A stretch of DNA of 64,000 bases from Planctomycetota bacterium (GTDB taxonomy: Bacteria; Planctomycetota; Planctomycetia; Pirellulales; Pirellulaceae): contig JAPLNL010000038.1 in assembly GCA_026692905.1 (NCBI GenBank), positions 62,001-126,000 of the forward strand, read 5' to 3'. Position numbers and translations under genes: made by a program. The notes under the pieces are model-generated. The model saw only the letters and a program-made list of their open reading frames with translations. It was not told where the DNA came from and searched no databases. This document shows, piece after piece, positions 7,787 through 16,318 of the stretch; within the stretch, counting starts at the first letter, position 1, and each line of letters begins with the position of its first letter.

Positions 7787-8899
7787 ATGAAAATCCAATT
7801 CCCATTCTCGCGTAAGCTTCGGAAACACCATGCGTTTACGTTGGTCGAACTACTCGTGGTCATCGCAATCATCGGAATTCTGATCGGGCTTTTGTTGCCA
7901 GCGGTTCAATCTGCCCGCGAAGCAGCAAGGCGAATGCAGTGCAGCAATAACATTCGTCAATTCGCGCTCGCGATGCACAGCTATGAATCGGCCTATCGAA
8001 AATTCCCGATGCAAGGAACTGTCGATGTTGATTTTTCGGTCCAAGCTAGATTGCTTCCGTTCGTCGAGCAATCCAACATTCACAATATGCTCGACTACAC
8101 CAAGCCAGCCTTTACTGGGCCTTTCAATGCCAAGGTTCCCAACCCTCTTTTTGTAAATGCATTCGCTCAGTCCATTCCCTTTTTCCTATGCCCAAGTGAT
8201 CCGGCTCCTGGCGTGTCAATTGTGCCCGTAAATGGAACCAACTATTCCTACGGCGCTATCAATTACATGGTCAGCTATGGCAGCGGGACCAGCACCAACT
8301 ATGATTTGCGGTGGACAACCGACGGAGTCGTTTTCCAAAACTCTAGGCAAGGCTTTCATAGTATCACCGACGGAGCATCGAATACGATCGTCTTGAGTGA
8401 AACGGTTCGAAGCGTGGGCGAGGATGTCACGCTTCCTTTGGGACAGATCCCGAAGTTCCCTTATCAGCTAACGTTGAACGGTTCCAGTGGTGTAAGCTCC
8501 GCTCTCAACTCGATTCCTGGGCTCAAAGCTACCGGTGGTGGCTGGTCCGGGTATGTGAACACAAATGGGATGATCGCGAATCCTGATTTGAGCATTTTTT
8601 GGAAATCGTTTAACACTTGGCGAGGAGGGACAAGCACGGCATTGCGAGGGCGAGGAATCTCTTGGGCGTTCAATGGCTCGATCAATTCGTTGACCAATGG
8701 TTATCAGCCTCCTAACAGCCGCATTCCTGATTTGGTAACGCACCATACTGGGTTTTTCGGCCCTCGAAGTTTCCACACAGGCGGAGCGAACGTAGCCAAG
8801 GCGGATGGCTCCGTCGAACTGCTTGCCAATGGAGTCGATGCTGGTATCTGCCAAGCGCTGCACAGCTGCAACGGAGGCGAGGTTGTTAATAGCTATTAA
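7787..8899 (+). CDS. DUF1559 prepilin-like protein
   Basis: 370 residues. The N terminus is a type IV pilin/type II secretion prepilin signal: a short basic leader, then [20 protein letters not shown], with the conserved glutamate at position +5 of the mature form and a long hydrophobic helix. This is followed by [21 protein letters not shown], the hallmark of the DUF1559 family that is hugely expanded in Planctomycetes. The C-terminal part has [18 protein letters not shown], the family's His-Gly...DGS signature. It is expected to be cleaved and N-methylated by a prepilin peptidase and placed at the envelope; its function is unknown. ATG 7787 is chosen because the leader is of normal length. 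Confidence 0.92.
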   Translation: MKIQFPFSRKLRKHHAFTLVELLVVIAIIGILIGLLLPAVQSAREAARRMQCSNNIRQFALAMHSYESAYRKFPMQGTVDVDFSVQARLLPFVEQSNIHNMLDYTKPAFTGPFNAKVPNPLFVNAFAQSIPFFLCPSDPAPGVSIVPVNGTNYSYGAINYMVSYGSGTSTNYDLRWTTDGVVFQNSRQGFHSITDGASNTIVLSETVRSVGEDVTLPLGQIPKFPYQLTLNGSSGVSSALNSIPGLKATGGGWSGYVNTNGMIANPDLSIFWKSFNTWRGGTSTALRGRGISWAFNGSINSLTNGYQPPNSRIPDLVTHHTGFFGPRSFHTGGANVAKADGSVELLANGVDAGICQALHSCNGGEVVNSY

Positions 8900-8960
8900 G
8901 CGATTCTAAGCAAATCGCCGCCCCCGATTCGCCCGATTCGGGAACCCTGTGAAGCGTTAC

Positions 8961-9028
8961 GTAGCGAAACTCGTCAAGAGTTTCGGTGGTTTGGAAATGC
9001 AGCCGAAAGTCTTGACGACTTTCGCTAC
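8961..9028 (+). repeat. Two-hairpin interspersed repeat, copy 2
   Basis: The cleanest copy: starts GTAGC, left hairpin GAAACTCGTCAAGAGTTTC, right hairpin GAAAGTCTTGACGACTTTC, ends GCTAC. It is wrapped by an outer inverted repeat CTGTGAAGC (8947-8955) and GCTTCACAG (9057-9065), so the whole unit spans about 119 bp. It lies between a DUF1559 gene and the di-CXXCH gene. Confidence 0.9.
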
Positions 9029-9179
9029 ATAAAAGGCTGTTTTTCCAATGAAAAATGCTTCACAGAGTTACCTAAAAGGGGCGAGTGGAGCTAAGTCAAA
9101 AAGAACTGGGTAATGACAAGGCAAACGCCGAACGCCCAATCTGTTGTCCAATCACCTTTTTTCAAAGCAACGTTTATCA

Positions 9180-10412
9180 ATGCACTCGTTACGTTTTACG
9201 ACTCACTCGGTCATCTTGATGTTTTTTTGCCAATTGGCTTGTGCCGACACGCCGGCCGAAATTTACCAGCGGCGAGTACTTCCGTTGCTTCAGTCATCGA
9301 AGGCAAGTAGCTGCTCTGAATGCCATCTTCAAGGAGTCAAGCTGGATGACTTCCTCACCTCCGATCCTAAGAAGTCGTTTGCTTCGTTGCGGTCGCTTGG
9401 CTGGATTGATGTCGAGCATCCTTTGGAGTCCCAGTTGTTGAAGTTCATTGCGAAGAAGCCTGACCAATCAAGCGACTTGATGGATCAGGTGCGCAAGTCG
9501 GAACTGGAGGCCATTGGTCAGTGGATTGATGCTGCTGTCCGAGATCCTGACTCGTTGAACGTTCCGCTCCCAAAGCTCAACGACCTCAAACTGGACGAAA
9601 CGTTGATCCGACATGCGAGAAAAGACCGCGTTCTTTCGCGTTTCGTCGATGTCGTTTGGTCGCAATTGGAGCGTTGCGCCAATTGTCACTCACCAGAACG
9701 CAATGCGAAGCAAGTTGAAAAGAACGGATTAAAAATGAGTTGGATTGTTCCCAATTCTCCGGGCGAGACACTGCAATTGCTTGAGGAACGAAAGCTGATC
9801 GATATCGAAAACCCCAAAGCAAGCTTGCTCAAGACGAAGGCGTTAGGGCAGAACGATCATGGCGGTGGAGTCAAGTTTCCCGCTGAGGGGCACACGGATC
9901 GAGAGTGGGGGCGTTTTCTGGAGGACTATGCCGCAATCAAACGTGCTCGCTATAAGTCTTCGAGTGACTTACCGAAACTTGATTCCATGCGAACTTGGAG
10001 GACGGGCCTCCATCTTCGGATCAAGGAGCTGCCGCTGCTACCGCCAGGACAATACGCGGTCATTCTGATGCATCGTATCAAGGCGACGGGCATGGTTGAC
10101 GAGGAACCGATTGCGATCGGCGAGGGGAGCGTCTCGAAGGACGGAACAAGCTGGAGTTCTTCGCTCATGATTCTCGAGCCTTCGCAGCAACGGCAATCGC
10201 AGGAAAATCCAGATTGGGTTTCTTTGTTACCAGAAGACAACCGGTACCAGCTGCGGTGGATTGTCGTTGACGACTCGACTTCTACGCTCGAAGAAATCAT
10301 CTCAACGCGATCTGCCTCGCGAATCGAAATCGACTCGCTTTGGAAAACTGGGCACAGTTCTGCCAAAATCATCTCGTTCGAGAACTTCGAACCGATTGAG
10401 TCGCAGAAGTGA
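9180..10412 (+). CDS. Exported protein with two CXXCH (c-type haem) motifs
   Basis: 410 residues from ATG 9180, chosen because it gives a compact signal peptide (HSVILMFFCQLACADT) directly before the mature part; a TTG at 9144 would add 12 residues. The first CXXCH is CSECH at residues 45-49, in the pattern AEIYQRRVLPLLQ...CSECH typical of planctomycete cytochrome-like N termini; the second is CANCH at 166-170. Each could bind one covalent haem. The region after residue ~260 has no haem motif and looks like a beta-rich domain. Function unknown; electron transfer or haem-linked sensing is inference. It is flanked by copies 2 and 3 (inverted) of the two-hairpin repeat. Confidence 0.7.
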   Translation: MHSLRFTTHSVILMFFCQLACADTPAEIYQRRVLPLLQSSKASSCSECHLQGVKLDDFLTSDPKKSFASLRSLGWIDVEHPLESQLLKFIAKKPDQSSDLMDQVRKSELEAIGQWIDAAVRDPDSLNVPLPKLNDLKLDETLIRHARKDRVLSRFVDVVWSQLERCANCHSPERNAKQVEKNGLKMSWIVPNSPGETLQLLEERKLIDIENPKASLLKTKALGQNDHGGGVKFPAEGHTDREWGRFLEDYAAIKRARYKSSSDLPKLDSMRTWRTGLHLRIKELPLLPPGQYAVILMHRIKATGMVDEEPIAIGEGSVSKDGTSWSSSLMILEPSQQRQSQENPDWVSLLPEDNRYQLRWIVVDDSTSTLEEIISTRSASRIEIDSLWKTGHSSAKIISFENFEPIESQK

Positions 10413-10455
10413 ATGGCCGAATCGCTTTCGACTGGTACTAAAAACAGACTTTTCT

Positions 10456-10524
10456 GTACCGAATGTCGTCAAGACTTTCGGCTGCATCGCATAAACCACC
10501 GAAACTCTCGACGAGTTTCGCTAC
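10456..10524 (-). repeat. Two-hairpin interspersed repeat, copy 3 (inverted)
   Basis: Same element in reverse orientation, with the GAAACTCTCGACGAGTTTC hairpin on the right and a decayed hairpin (GAATGTCGTCAAGACTTTC) on the left. The outer GCTTCACAG is kept at 10530-10538; its partner on the other side is lost. With copy 2 it brackets the di-CXXCH gene in inverted orientation. Confidence 0.85.
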
Positions 10525-10596
10525 AAATTGCTTCACAGCGTTCTCGTCCGCTGGCTCCGTCTGGGGACGCAATGCACCGGAGGCTCCTGTCTCCTG

Positions 10597-11604
10597 CTAC
10601 TCGCCGATGACTTCGCCACCGGCTCTTGTTCCCAGCGCCTGCCACGTTGCCGATTCGATCGAGTTGCTAATGCTGCGAACGGAACCGTCCATGATCGCTA
10701 CTTGAACCAGCCCAACGTGATGACTGCGGCTGGTAACGACAGCATACGTTGGAACCGAGGTGGATCGCCCCTCTCGCATGCTATTGAAGTCAATATCGTA
10801 AGTTTTGCCGCCTACCACGTACGGACACTTTGTATTGGGAGTAAACGTCGTTGTAAAGCCAGTCTGATGAACTCGAGCGTCGACCCATTCCGTGTGTCCT
10901 GAATCAACTTTGAACTCCCCACCGAACGCACCGAGTTGACTCGGTAGTGTTGGTACAGCAGCCACACCAGAAGGGTTGCCACCGTCGCGCAAGTAGGGCG
11001 TGAATGCTTTGACCTCTGCGATACCGAGCGTGTTGCTCAGTCCGTCTGCGATTTCGGAGATGCTGGTCGATTTGTTAACTTGAAAGACACCAGTGCTCTG
11101 TCCGGCGGGAGGTTGGTAGATATGCCAAAGCCCGACGTTGCCCGCATAGTTCAACGGGTAATGCGTGAAGGTCGGGCCATCCGGTCGCTCGCGATCATTG
11201 GGTTCACTTGGGCAAAGTAAATAGGAAACCCTTACCTTGGCGACGTTAGGCTGTTGGCTGATTGGGAGTTTGAAGTCGATCAGGTTTTGAAGATTGGACT
11301 GCTCGCAGTATGGTAGCAGCTTGGTATGGAAACTCCAATAAACGGAACTACCTGAGGAAACGTAATCACCGAGGGGTGGAAATCGCCTCAAAGCAGATTC
11401 GTGATTGTGCAACGCGATTCCGATCTGACGAAGATTGTTGGAGCACTGCATCCGGCGAGCCGCTTCGCGTGCTGATTGCGCAGCGGGCAGAAGCAGCCCA
11501 ACAAGAATTCCAATAATGGCGATGACCACCAGCAGTTCGACCAAAGTAAAGGCGTTTTGATGGCGACTTTTCGATTTGGGATGGAACACGTAACAGCGAT
11601 TCAT
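10597..11604 (-). CDS. DUF1559 prepilin-like protein
   Basis: 335 residues on the minus strand. Basic leader (HPKSKSRHQN), prepilin motif [19 protein letters not shown], then [21 protein letters not shown]. The middle has LLCPSEPNDRERPDG and SISEIADGLSNTLGIAEV, and the C terminus has RSHHVGLVQVAIMDGSVRSIS, all family landmarks. It is likely processed by a prepilin peptidase and exported. It converges with the di-CXXCH gene; the 184 bp between them hold repeat copy 3. It is a paralogue of the genes at 7787 and 14397 but clearly diverged, so not a recent duplicate. Confidence 0.92.
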   Translation of the reverse strand: MNRCYVFHPKSKSRHQNAFTLVELLVVIAIIGILVGLLLPAAQSAREAARRMQCSNNLRQIGIALHNHESALRRFPPLGDYVSSGSSVYWSFHTKLLPYCEQSNLQNLIDFKLPISQQPNVAKVRVSYLLCPSEPNDRERPDGPTFTHYPLNYAGNVGLWHIYQPPAGQSTGVFQVNKSTSISEIADGLSNTLGIAEVKAFTPYLRDGGNPSGVAAVPTLPSQLGAFGGEFKVDSGHTEWVDARVHQTGFTTTFTPNTKCPYVVGGKTYDIDFNSMREGRSTSVPTYAVVTSRSHHVGLVQVAIMDGSVRSISNSIESATWQALGTRAGGEVIGE

Positions 11605-11694
11605 GGTTGCTTCAATCTAGTGTTTGGATGCAAATCTTCTACCCGGCGTCGATCTAAGCAGATCCGCATGTGTTTTTCGTGTCAATTAGGCGAT

Positions 11695-11753
11695 GGGCGC
11701 TAGCCCCGGTTTTCAAATTGCCCGACACTCGTCGAGAACCGGGGCTAGCGCCC
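11695..11753. repeat. Perfect 17-bp inverted repeat, GGGCGCTAGCC family
   Basis: GGGCGCTAGCCCCGGTT at 11695-11711 is the exact reverse complement of 11737-11753, with a 25-bp spacer. The GGGCGCTAGCC core recurs in a longer palindrome at 58332-58404, so this is an interspersed family rather than a gene-specific structure. Confidence 0.9.
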
Positions 11754-11970
11754 AACGGCTATTGTTTTGTTTCACTCGAAGACTCATGCCGAGGCGCTTG
11801 GATTCCATTGTAACCCTATCTCGTAAAGTTCTTTTTAAGAAGCCGTTAAGAGCAAGTTAAGCATCTTCGGTTCTAAGTGCAAGCTACATCGGGAAACCTG
11901 ACTAGTCGTTTGATCCCATATTGCGTAGAACGTGCTCTACCCCAAAAGGGAAGCGGTGTAAAGCATTTCA

Positions 11971-11997
11971 GGACGGCAGGGGCTTGCCCCTCCGTCC
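11971..11997. repeat. GC-rich hairpin element
   Basis: GGACGG pairs with CCGTCC and AGGGGC pairs with GCCCCT around a TT loop, with one bulged C. It has no downstream T run, so it is more likely a REP-like hairpin than a terminator. Confidence 0.6.
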
Positions 11998-12207
11998 GCA
12001 GCTTTGGAGTTCTAAATTCACATTGCCTGATCGCATGCCTTCTGATCCGTCGCACCACACATTAGAACACCAAAGCGATTTCCGGTCGTGTCAAGCCCGA
12101 GCTGGACAAAACGACAAAAGGGGAATCAAGCTTTTGTCCGAAACGCATCGTTGTACTGATATTCACCGCGATTGTTCTTGACTGGAAACCGCATAAGGGA
12201 GAGTAAG

Positions 12208-13209
12208 TTGAAAATCGTACGCACGGATCGAGAACTTGAAATGACTCTGGTGGATGCTCGACTACGCGAGTTGGGAGCGACACTTGTGACAATGCCTGAT
12301 GGCAGTTCGGAGGCTGAGTTGTCTCGAGAACTCGCCGACGCGGATTTGCTGCTCATGTGTTACGCAAAGATCAGTAGGACTGTGATTGAGCATGCGCCCC
12401 GTCTCAAGGCGATCATTAAGTACGGCGTTGGTATTGATGCTATCGATATCGATGCGGCACGCGAGCGGGGCATTCCTGTCGTCAATATTCCAGACTACGC
12501 GGAGGAGACGGTAGCCGAGGGAGCTTTTGCATTGATGATTGCGTTGGCCAAGCGATTTAAGACGATTCAACATGTCATGCAACAGGATGGCTGGGCTTGG
12601 CCGGAGTCGCGATGGTTGGCAAATGATCTCGCGGGCAAAACGCTTGGCCTTGTCGGCGTTGGGCGCATCGGTACCAGCATGGCTCGTATGGCAGGCGCGT
12701 TCCGAATGCGGGTTTTGGGATTCGACCCGCCTGCTAAGAATATTTCCGCGGAGCGTTTTCACGACCTTGGCGATATGCTTGAAGAGTGCGATTTTGTTTC
12801 CGTGCATTGCGTGTTGAATGCCCAAACAAAAGGTCTGATCGGTGAGACCGAATTCTATCGGATGAAGCCCAGTGCGTTCCTAATCAACGTCTCGCGTGGC
12901 GAGATTGTGAACGAAATGGCACTTCTCCATGCTTTGCAATCAGGCAGAATTGCAGGAGCAGCGCTCGATGTTTATGGGCAAGAACCGCTTACCAAAACCG
13001 GTCATCCTCTTTCTGCTTTGTATGCGATGGACAATGTGCTGGTGTGGCCACACCTGACTTTTTACACGCAAGAGGCCATGCACCGATTGGAGGAGGAAAC
13101 GTTGGCGAGGTGCATCGAGGCCCTCGAAGGACGCATGTTGACGGTGAAGTCGCATGACCCTCGACTTCGCGCTCAGACTGCGGGTGTGGTGTTTGAGCCG
13201 AAGTTGTGA
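12208..13209 (+). CDS. D-2-hydroxyacid dehydrogenase (phosphoglycerate dehydrogenase-like)
   Basis: 333 residues from TTG 12208, preferred because AAGGGAGAG lies just upstream and the first residues LKIVRTDREL begin the first beta strand. NAD-dependent oxidoreductase of 2-hydroxyacids. The nucleotide-binding motif is G150-V-G152-R-I-G155 (GLVGVGRIGTSMA). The catalytic residues are R230 (NVSRGEIVNE), E259 (DVYGQEPL) and H282 (VWPHLTFYT), so the active site is complete. It has no C-terminal ACT domain, unlike full SerA, and the substrate is not defined. It stands alone, between a repeat-rich gap and the DUF559 unit. Confidence 0.88.
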   Translation: MKIVRTDRELEMTLVDARLRELGATLVTMPDGSSEAELSRELADADLLLMCYAKISRTVIEHAPRLKAIIKYGVGIDAIDIDAARERGIPVVNIPDYAEETVAEGAFALMIALAKRFKTIQHVMQQDGWAWPESRWLANDLAGKTLGLVGVGRIGTSMARMAGAFRMRVLGFDPPAKNISAERFHDLGDMLEECDFVSVHCVLNAQTKGLIGETEFYRMKPSAFLINVSRGEIVNEMALLHALQSGRIAGAALDVYGQEPLTKTGHPLSALYAMDNVLVWPHLTFYTQEAMHRLEEETLARCIEALEGRMLTVKSHDPRLRAQTAGVVFEPKL

Positions 13210-13290
13210 TGGGGCATTTCGACAATGATGAACTTGTAGAACTCCATTTAAGGCAATACCGGTTGGTTCTCCGGATCAGTCAGTACTCGC

Positions 13291-13462
13291 AACTTTGTCA
13301 CCTCTCCCAACGGAGTTGGGGGAGGTCGAATGGAGCCTTCAGCGACATTCGGGAGGGGGCTTGAGCTCTTCAGGAGGCTCCTTGGTTCGAATTCGTAGCC
13401 GTACCCCCTCCCGGACGAGGCTAACGCCCGTCCGACCTCCCCCAGCTTCGCTGGGAGAGGTG
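13291..13462. repeat. 172-bp palindromic direct repeat, left copy
   Basis: Differs from 13980-14151 at one base only (TTGAGCTC versus TTAAGCTC). Outer hairpins CCTCTCCCAAC-GGA-GTTGGGGGAGG and CCTCCCCCAGC-TTC-GCTGGGAGAGG also pair with each other; an inner pair CGGGAGGGGG / CCCCCTCCCG lies within. A further TTCTCCGGATCA is shared upstream (13267 and 13956) at the same 689-bp offset. The DUF559 stop codon is only 4 bp beyond this copy. Confidence 0.95.
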
Positions 13463-13465
13463 GCG

Positions 13466-13882
13466 TTACCGGCTTTTTGTGGAGTTTGTTAAGCGATGGG
13501 AGCGCATTCCGGAACGCACTTCGATATGCGGCCCATAGGTTGGCTTCAATCCCATCGATTTAGCGATCGCGATTGCAACGGCTTCTACATCGTCGATCAC
13601 TTCTTCGTTGGAGAATCGAAGAACGCGCCATCCCTGTTCTTCAAGATACTGCTGACGATGAGTATCATCCTCGTACGTGTAATCGTGATATCCACCATCG
13701 ATTTCCACGATCAACGCCAACTCGCAGCATGCAAAGTCAGCGACAAACGGGTGAACAGGGTGTTGTCGACGAAACTTTTTGTTGCACAGCCGGTTGGCTC
13801 GCAGAACACTCCAAACCAAGGACTCCGCTTTTGTTTGGCGATGTCGTAACTCGCGAGCTTTACGAATCAATTCCGTTGTCAT
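13466..13882 (-). CDS. DUF559 endonuclease-domain protein
   Basis: 138 residues on the minus strand. DUF559 proteins have a Vsr/restriction-endonuclease-like fold; their biological role is not settled. The family pattern is complete: RKARELRHRQTKAESLVWSVLR, then KFRRQHPVHPFVADFACCE, IVEIDGGYHD and GWRVLRFSNEEV. Candidate active-site residues are E20, D49, E60 and D62, with H66 close by. A clear ribosome-binding site (TTAGGAG) lies upstream of ATG 13882. The gene is enclosed by two almost identical 172-bp palindromic repeats, which suggests it moves with them or was captured by recombination between them. No methyltransferase or other defence gene is adjacent. Confidence 0.88.
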   Translation of the reverse strand: MTTELIRKARELRHRQTKAESLVWSVLRANRLCNKKFRRQHPVHPFVADFACCELALIVEIDGGYHDYTYEDDTHRQQYLEEQGWRVLRFSNEEVIDDVEAVAIAIAKSMGLKPTYGPHIEVRSGMRSHRLTNSTKSR

Positions 13883-13979
13883 CGGTTGGAGCTCCTAATA
13901 ACCAGTAGATTTGGGGAACCAAGAAACAGCAGTCCAAGGATTGTCAACGATCAGATTCTCCGGATCAACCAAAATTAGC

Positions 13980-14151
13980 AACTTTGTCACCTCTCCCAAC
14001 GGAGTTGGGGGAGGTCGAATGGAGCCTTCAGCGACATTCGGGAGGGGGCTTAAGCTCTTCAGGAGGCTCCTTGGTTCGAATTCGTAGCCGTACCCCCTCC
14101 CGGACGAGGCTAACGCCCGTCCGACCTCCCCCAGCTTCGCTGGGAGAGGTG
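13980..14151. repeat. 172-bp palindromic direct repeat, right copy
   Basis: Second copy of the repeat at 13291-13462, same orientation, 171 of 172 bases identical. The 514-bp gap 13883-14396 holds this copy plus about 97 bp before and 245 bp after it in which I see no gene. Confidence 0.95.
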
Positions 14152-14396
14152 ACCGCTTTGCATAGGGAATGACAGATGGCTTCAAGGCGAGTCGATGCTC
14201 CCCAAAAAGCCAAAGCTCGACGCGAAACCGCGCAACTTGCCAGCATTAGCCGGTGTATGACCCCTAAGCAAAACGAAAAACGGCTTTCCTCCTTGTTTTT
14301 CATTGGCTAAGTCCGCAAAACAACATTACAATCGAGCCGTTGTTGCAACGCGGTTGCGATTGCACATAACTACTTTCGCCAGCAAAGGTGGTATAC

Positions 14397-15416
14397 ATGA
14401 ACCGTCACGGGAATAGGGTTGCTTCGAAGAGTGCTTTCACTCTCGTCGAGCTTCTCGTTGTTATTGCGATTATTGGAATGTTGGTTGGTCTGCTTCTTCC
14501 TGCGGTGCAGTCCGCCAGGGAAGCGGCCAGAGCCATGCAGTGTAAAAACAACTTGCACCAGCTCGCATTGGCTGTAAATATGTTTCATGATGCGCAGAAA
14601 GCATACCCGCCTGCTCGATACCAACCGCGACCAGGCGACTCGGCTCCATTCGATTGCGGTGGCAAAGAAACAACTTGGCTTGTTCGGATCATGCCGTATT
14701 TAGAAGCGACCAATATGGAGCAACGATGGGACTACTCTATTCCATATGGAGACCATGCAGAACAAGTTCGCACCCAAACCCTCCCGGCATTTTGCTGCCC
14801 TGCTCGTCGATCAGCCAGTGACGCTGTCGGAATCGGTCAATTGGTCGGTTCTGGTACGGTGTGGATTACACTGCCATGCGGCTGCAGGATTCCTGTTACG
14901 GGCAGCGCGCCGTCCAATGGCGCTGTAGGCGATTACGGTGGTAACCACGGTGACATATCGCCTGGGGCTAGTGGACTACCAACCGATTTCAGCTTCGGTG
15001 GCAATGGAAACGGAATCATCATTTCAAGTCGAGCGAATTGCATCAATGGCAGCCCGAAAAACTGGGCGGACCGCATTCGTTATTCGAGTGTGACCGACGG
15101 ATTAAGCAATACGATTGTGACCGGCGAAATGCATGTTCCGATTGGAAAACTGGGCCAATCACCGCAAGATGCTTTCATTTTCAATGGCGACCACGTATTC
15201 AACATGACTCGACTTGGTGGTCCGACGATGCCGATCGTCAAAGACTTGAGAAGCGAAGGAAACAGTTTGGTTCAATGGGGCAGCTGGCACGTCGGACTCT
15301 GCCAATTCGCATTCGCTGATGGCAGCGTTCGCGCGATTAGCACCAGTATCGATACTGAGACTTTAGGTCGATTTTGTAATCGAGCCGATGGCCAACCCGT
15401 CGGTGCACAGGACTAA
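14397..15416 (+). CDS. DUF1559 prepilin-like protein
   Basis: 339 residues from ATG 14397; a GTG at 14388 would add three residues. The leader [12 protein letters not shown] is basic, followed by [19 protein letters not shown] and [21 protein letters not shown]. Later landmarks are [27 protein letters not shown] and the C-terminal [19 protein letters not shown]. It is probably processed as a prepilin and exported. Its stop is one base before the start of a small lipoprotein gene, so the two are almost certainly translated from one transcript; DUF1559 genes are often paired with such small proteins in Planctomycetes. Confidence 0.92.
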   Translation: MNRHGNRVASKSAFTLVELLVVIAIIGMLVGLLLPAVQSAREAARAMQCKNNLHQLALAVNMFHDAQKAYPPARYQPRPGDSAPFDCGGKETTWLVRIMPYLEATNMEQRWDYSIPYGDHAEQVRTQTLPAFCCPARRSASDAVGIGQLVGSGTVWITLPCGCRIPVTGSAPSNGAVGDYGGNHGDISPGASGLPTDFSFGGNGNGIIISSRANCINGSPKNWADRIRYSSVTDGLSNTIVTGEMHVPIGKLGQSPQDAFIFNGDHVFNMTRLGGPTMPIVKDLRSEGNSLVQWGSWHVGLCQFAFADGSVRAISTSIDTETLGRFCNRADGQPVGAQD

Positions 15417-15417
15417 T

Positions 15418-15903
15418 ATGCAACTGAAATCACTTCTCTCCGCCTTTGCTATTCTGTTGTCTGTGTGCGTTGGATGTGGCGATGGACGCCCACCTGCTTA
15501 CCCTGCCAAAGGAAGAGTCGTTTTTGCGGACGGCTCACCCGTGAAAGTCGGGACAATCGAATCAAAGTCGAGACTGCATGGTGTTCAAGCCACCGCTTCA
15601 ATCGAACTCGACGGAAGTTTTGTATTCACGACCTACTCGAAGGGTGACGGTGCTGTCGCGGGACCACACGACTGCGTTGTGGTTCAGTTCGTTCAAGCGG
15701 AGAATATCAAAAATCATAAGCCATCGACACTTGGTGTCGTTAACCCAAAGCATGCATCGTATGCATCCTCTAATCTGCAAATCGAGATTTCGCCTGACAA
15801 GCAAAACGAATTGGTGATCGAAGTCCAGGGAGTGCCCAAATCCAAGAATGGGAACGCCAAAAGCGATCACGAACAAGGAATAGGCGGTCACACTAAGGAG
15901 TAG
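15418..15903 (+). CDS. Small lipoprotein paired with DUF1559 gene
   Basis: 161 residues from ATG 15418, immediately after the DUF1559 stop at 15416. The N terminus MQLKSLLSAFAILLSVCVGCGDG is a signal peptide with a likely lipobox ending at C20, so the protein is probably lipid-anchored. The mature part begins PAYPAKGRVVFADGSPVK, a pattern common in planctomycete proteins with a carboxypeptidase-regulatory-like (transthyretin-like) beta domain; SIELDGSFVFTTYSKGDGAVAGPH continues that fold. The C terminus is charged and probably disordered. Function unknown; coupling suggests it acts with the upstream DUF1559 protein. Confidence 0.8.
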   Translation: MQLKSLLSAFAILLSVCVGCGDGRPPAYPAKGRVVFADGSPVKVGTIESKSRLHGVQATASIELDGSFVFTTYSKGDGAVAGPHDCVVVQFVQAENIKNHKPSTLGVVNPKHASYASSNLQIEISPDKQNELVIEVQGVPKSKNGNAKSDHEQGIGGHTKE

Positions 15904-16318
15904 GCAACACCCCCACCCAGTTGGACAACGCGGTGTGGCATTTCGTATCGAAACTCGTCAAGAGTTTCGGTCGTTTAGGCGATGCAGCCGAAAGTCTTTA
16001 CGACTTTCGCTACACATGAGCCAGCCTGCTACCATACAAATTCGGGACTAGAAACCATTTTCTGTATTGGTCACGTCATTGGATCGGCACACTTGGCCGG
16101 CCGCACCGACTAGCGATTGGCGAACCACTGCGCAAGCTTTTTGGGTAGTTCGTAATTCATGGTTCGCAAAGAAACGCATGTTCCTAAGCGTTTCTTCTCT
16201 AGAGTTCGCTACCACTGGCTTTATGCTAGTGGGGCGATCATTGGCAGCTACAAACAACCGATGAGTTACTAGGCTCTCCGCCGCGCGCCAAAACGCACTT
16301 TGGTATTACGTCACTGCT
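15904..16318. other. 415-bp convergent gap with repeats
   Basis: Lies between a + gene and aspS (-), whose 3' ends face each other. It contains two-hairpin repeat copy 4 (15945-16013), a hairpin AAGAAACGC (16169-16177) / GCGTTTCTT (16188-16196), and a degenerate CCACTGGC...GCTAGTGG hairpin near 16211-16231. No coding sequence is supported. Confidence 0.6.
15945..16013 (+). repeat. Two-hairpin interspersed repeat, copy 4
   Basis: GTATC end, GAAACTCGTCAAGAGTTTC, then GAAAGTCTTTACGACTTTC and a GCTAC end. Loop positions vary between copies (CTTGAC here CTTTAC) while the stems are kept. Confidence 0.85.

Larger units (their letters stand above)
11605..12207. other. 603-bp non-coding gap with two hairpin elements
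   Basis: No ORF here looks coding. It contains a perfect 17-bp inverted repeat (11695-11753) and a G/C-rich hairpin at 11971-11997 (GGACGG, bulged C, AGGGGC, TT loop, GCCCCT, CCGTCC). The short ORFs over the second hairpin simply read through its arms. The last ~60 bp are the leader of the dehydrogenase gene, ending in a good ribosome-binding site. Confidence 0.6.

Noticed and set aside
11873-12181. Several overlapping ORFs of 60-90 aa around 11.9-12.2 kb
   Set aside because: They read through a hairpin element on both strands and none has a coding pattern.
13295-13492. Short + strand ORFs over the 172-bp repeats (also 13984-14172)
   Set aside because: They translate the palindromic repeat itself and occur in both copies for that reason.
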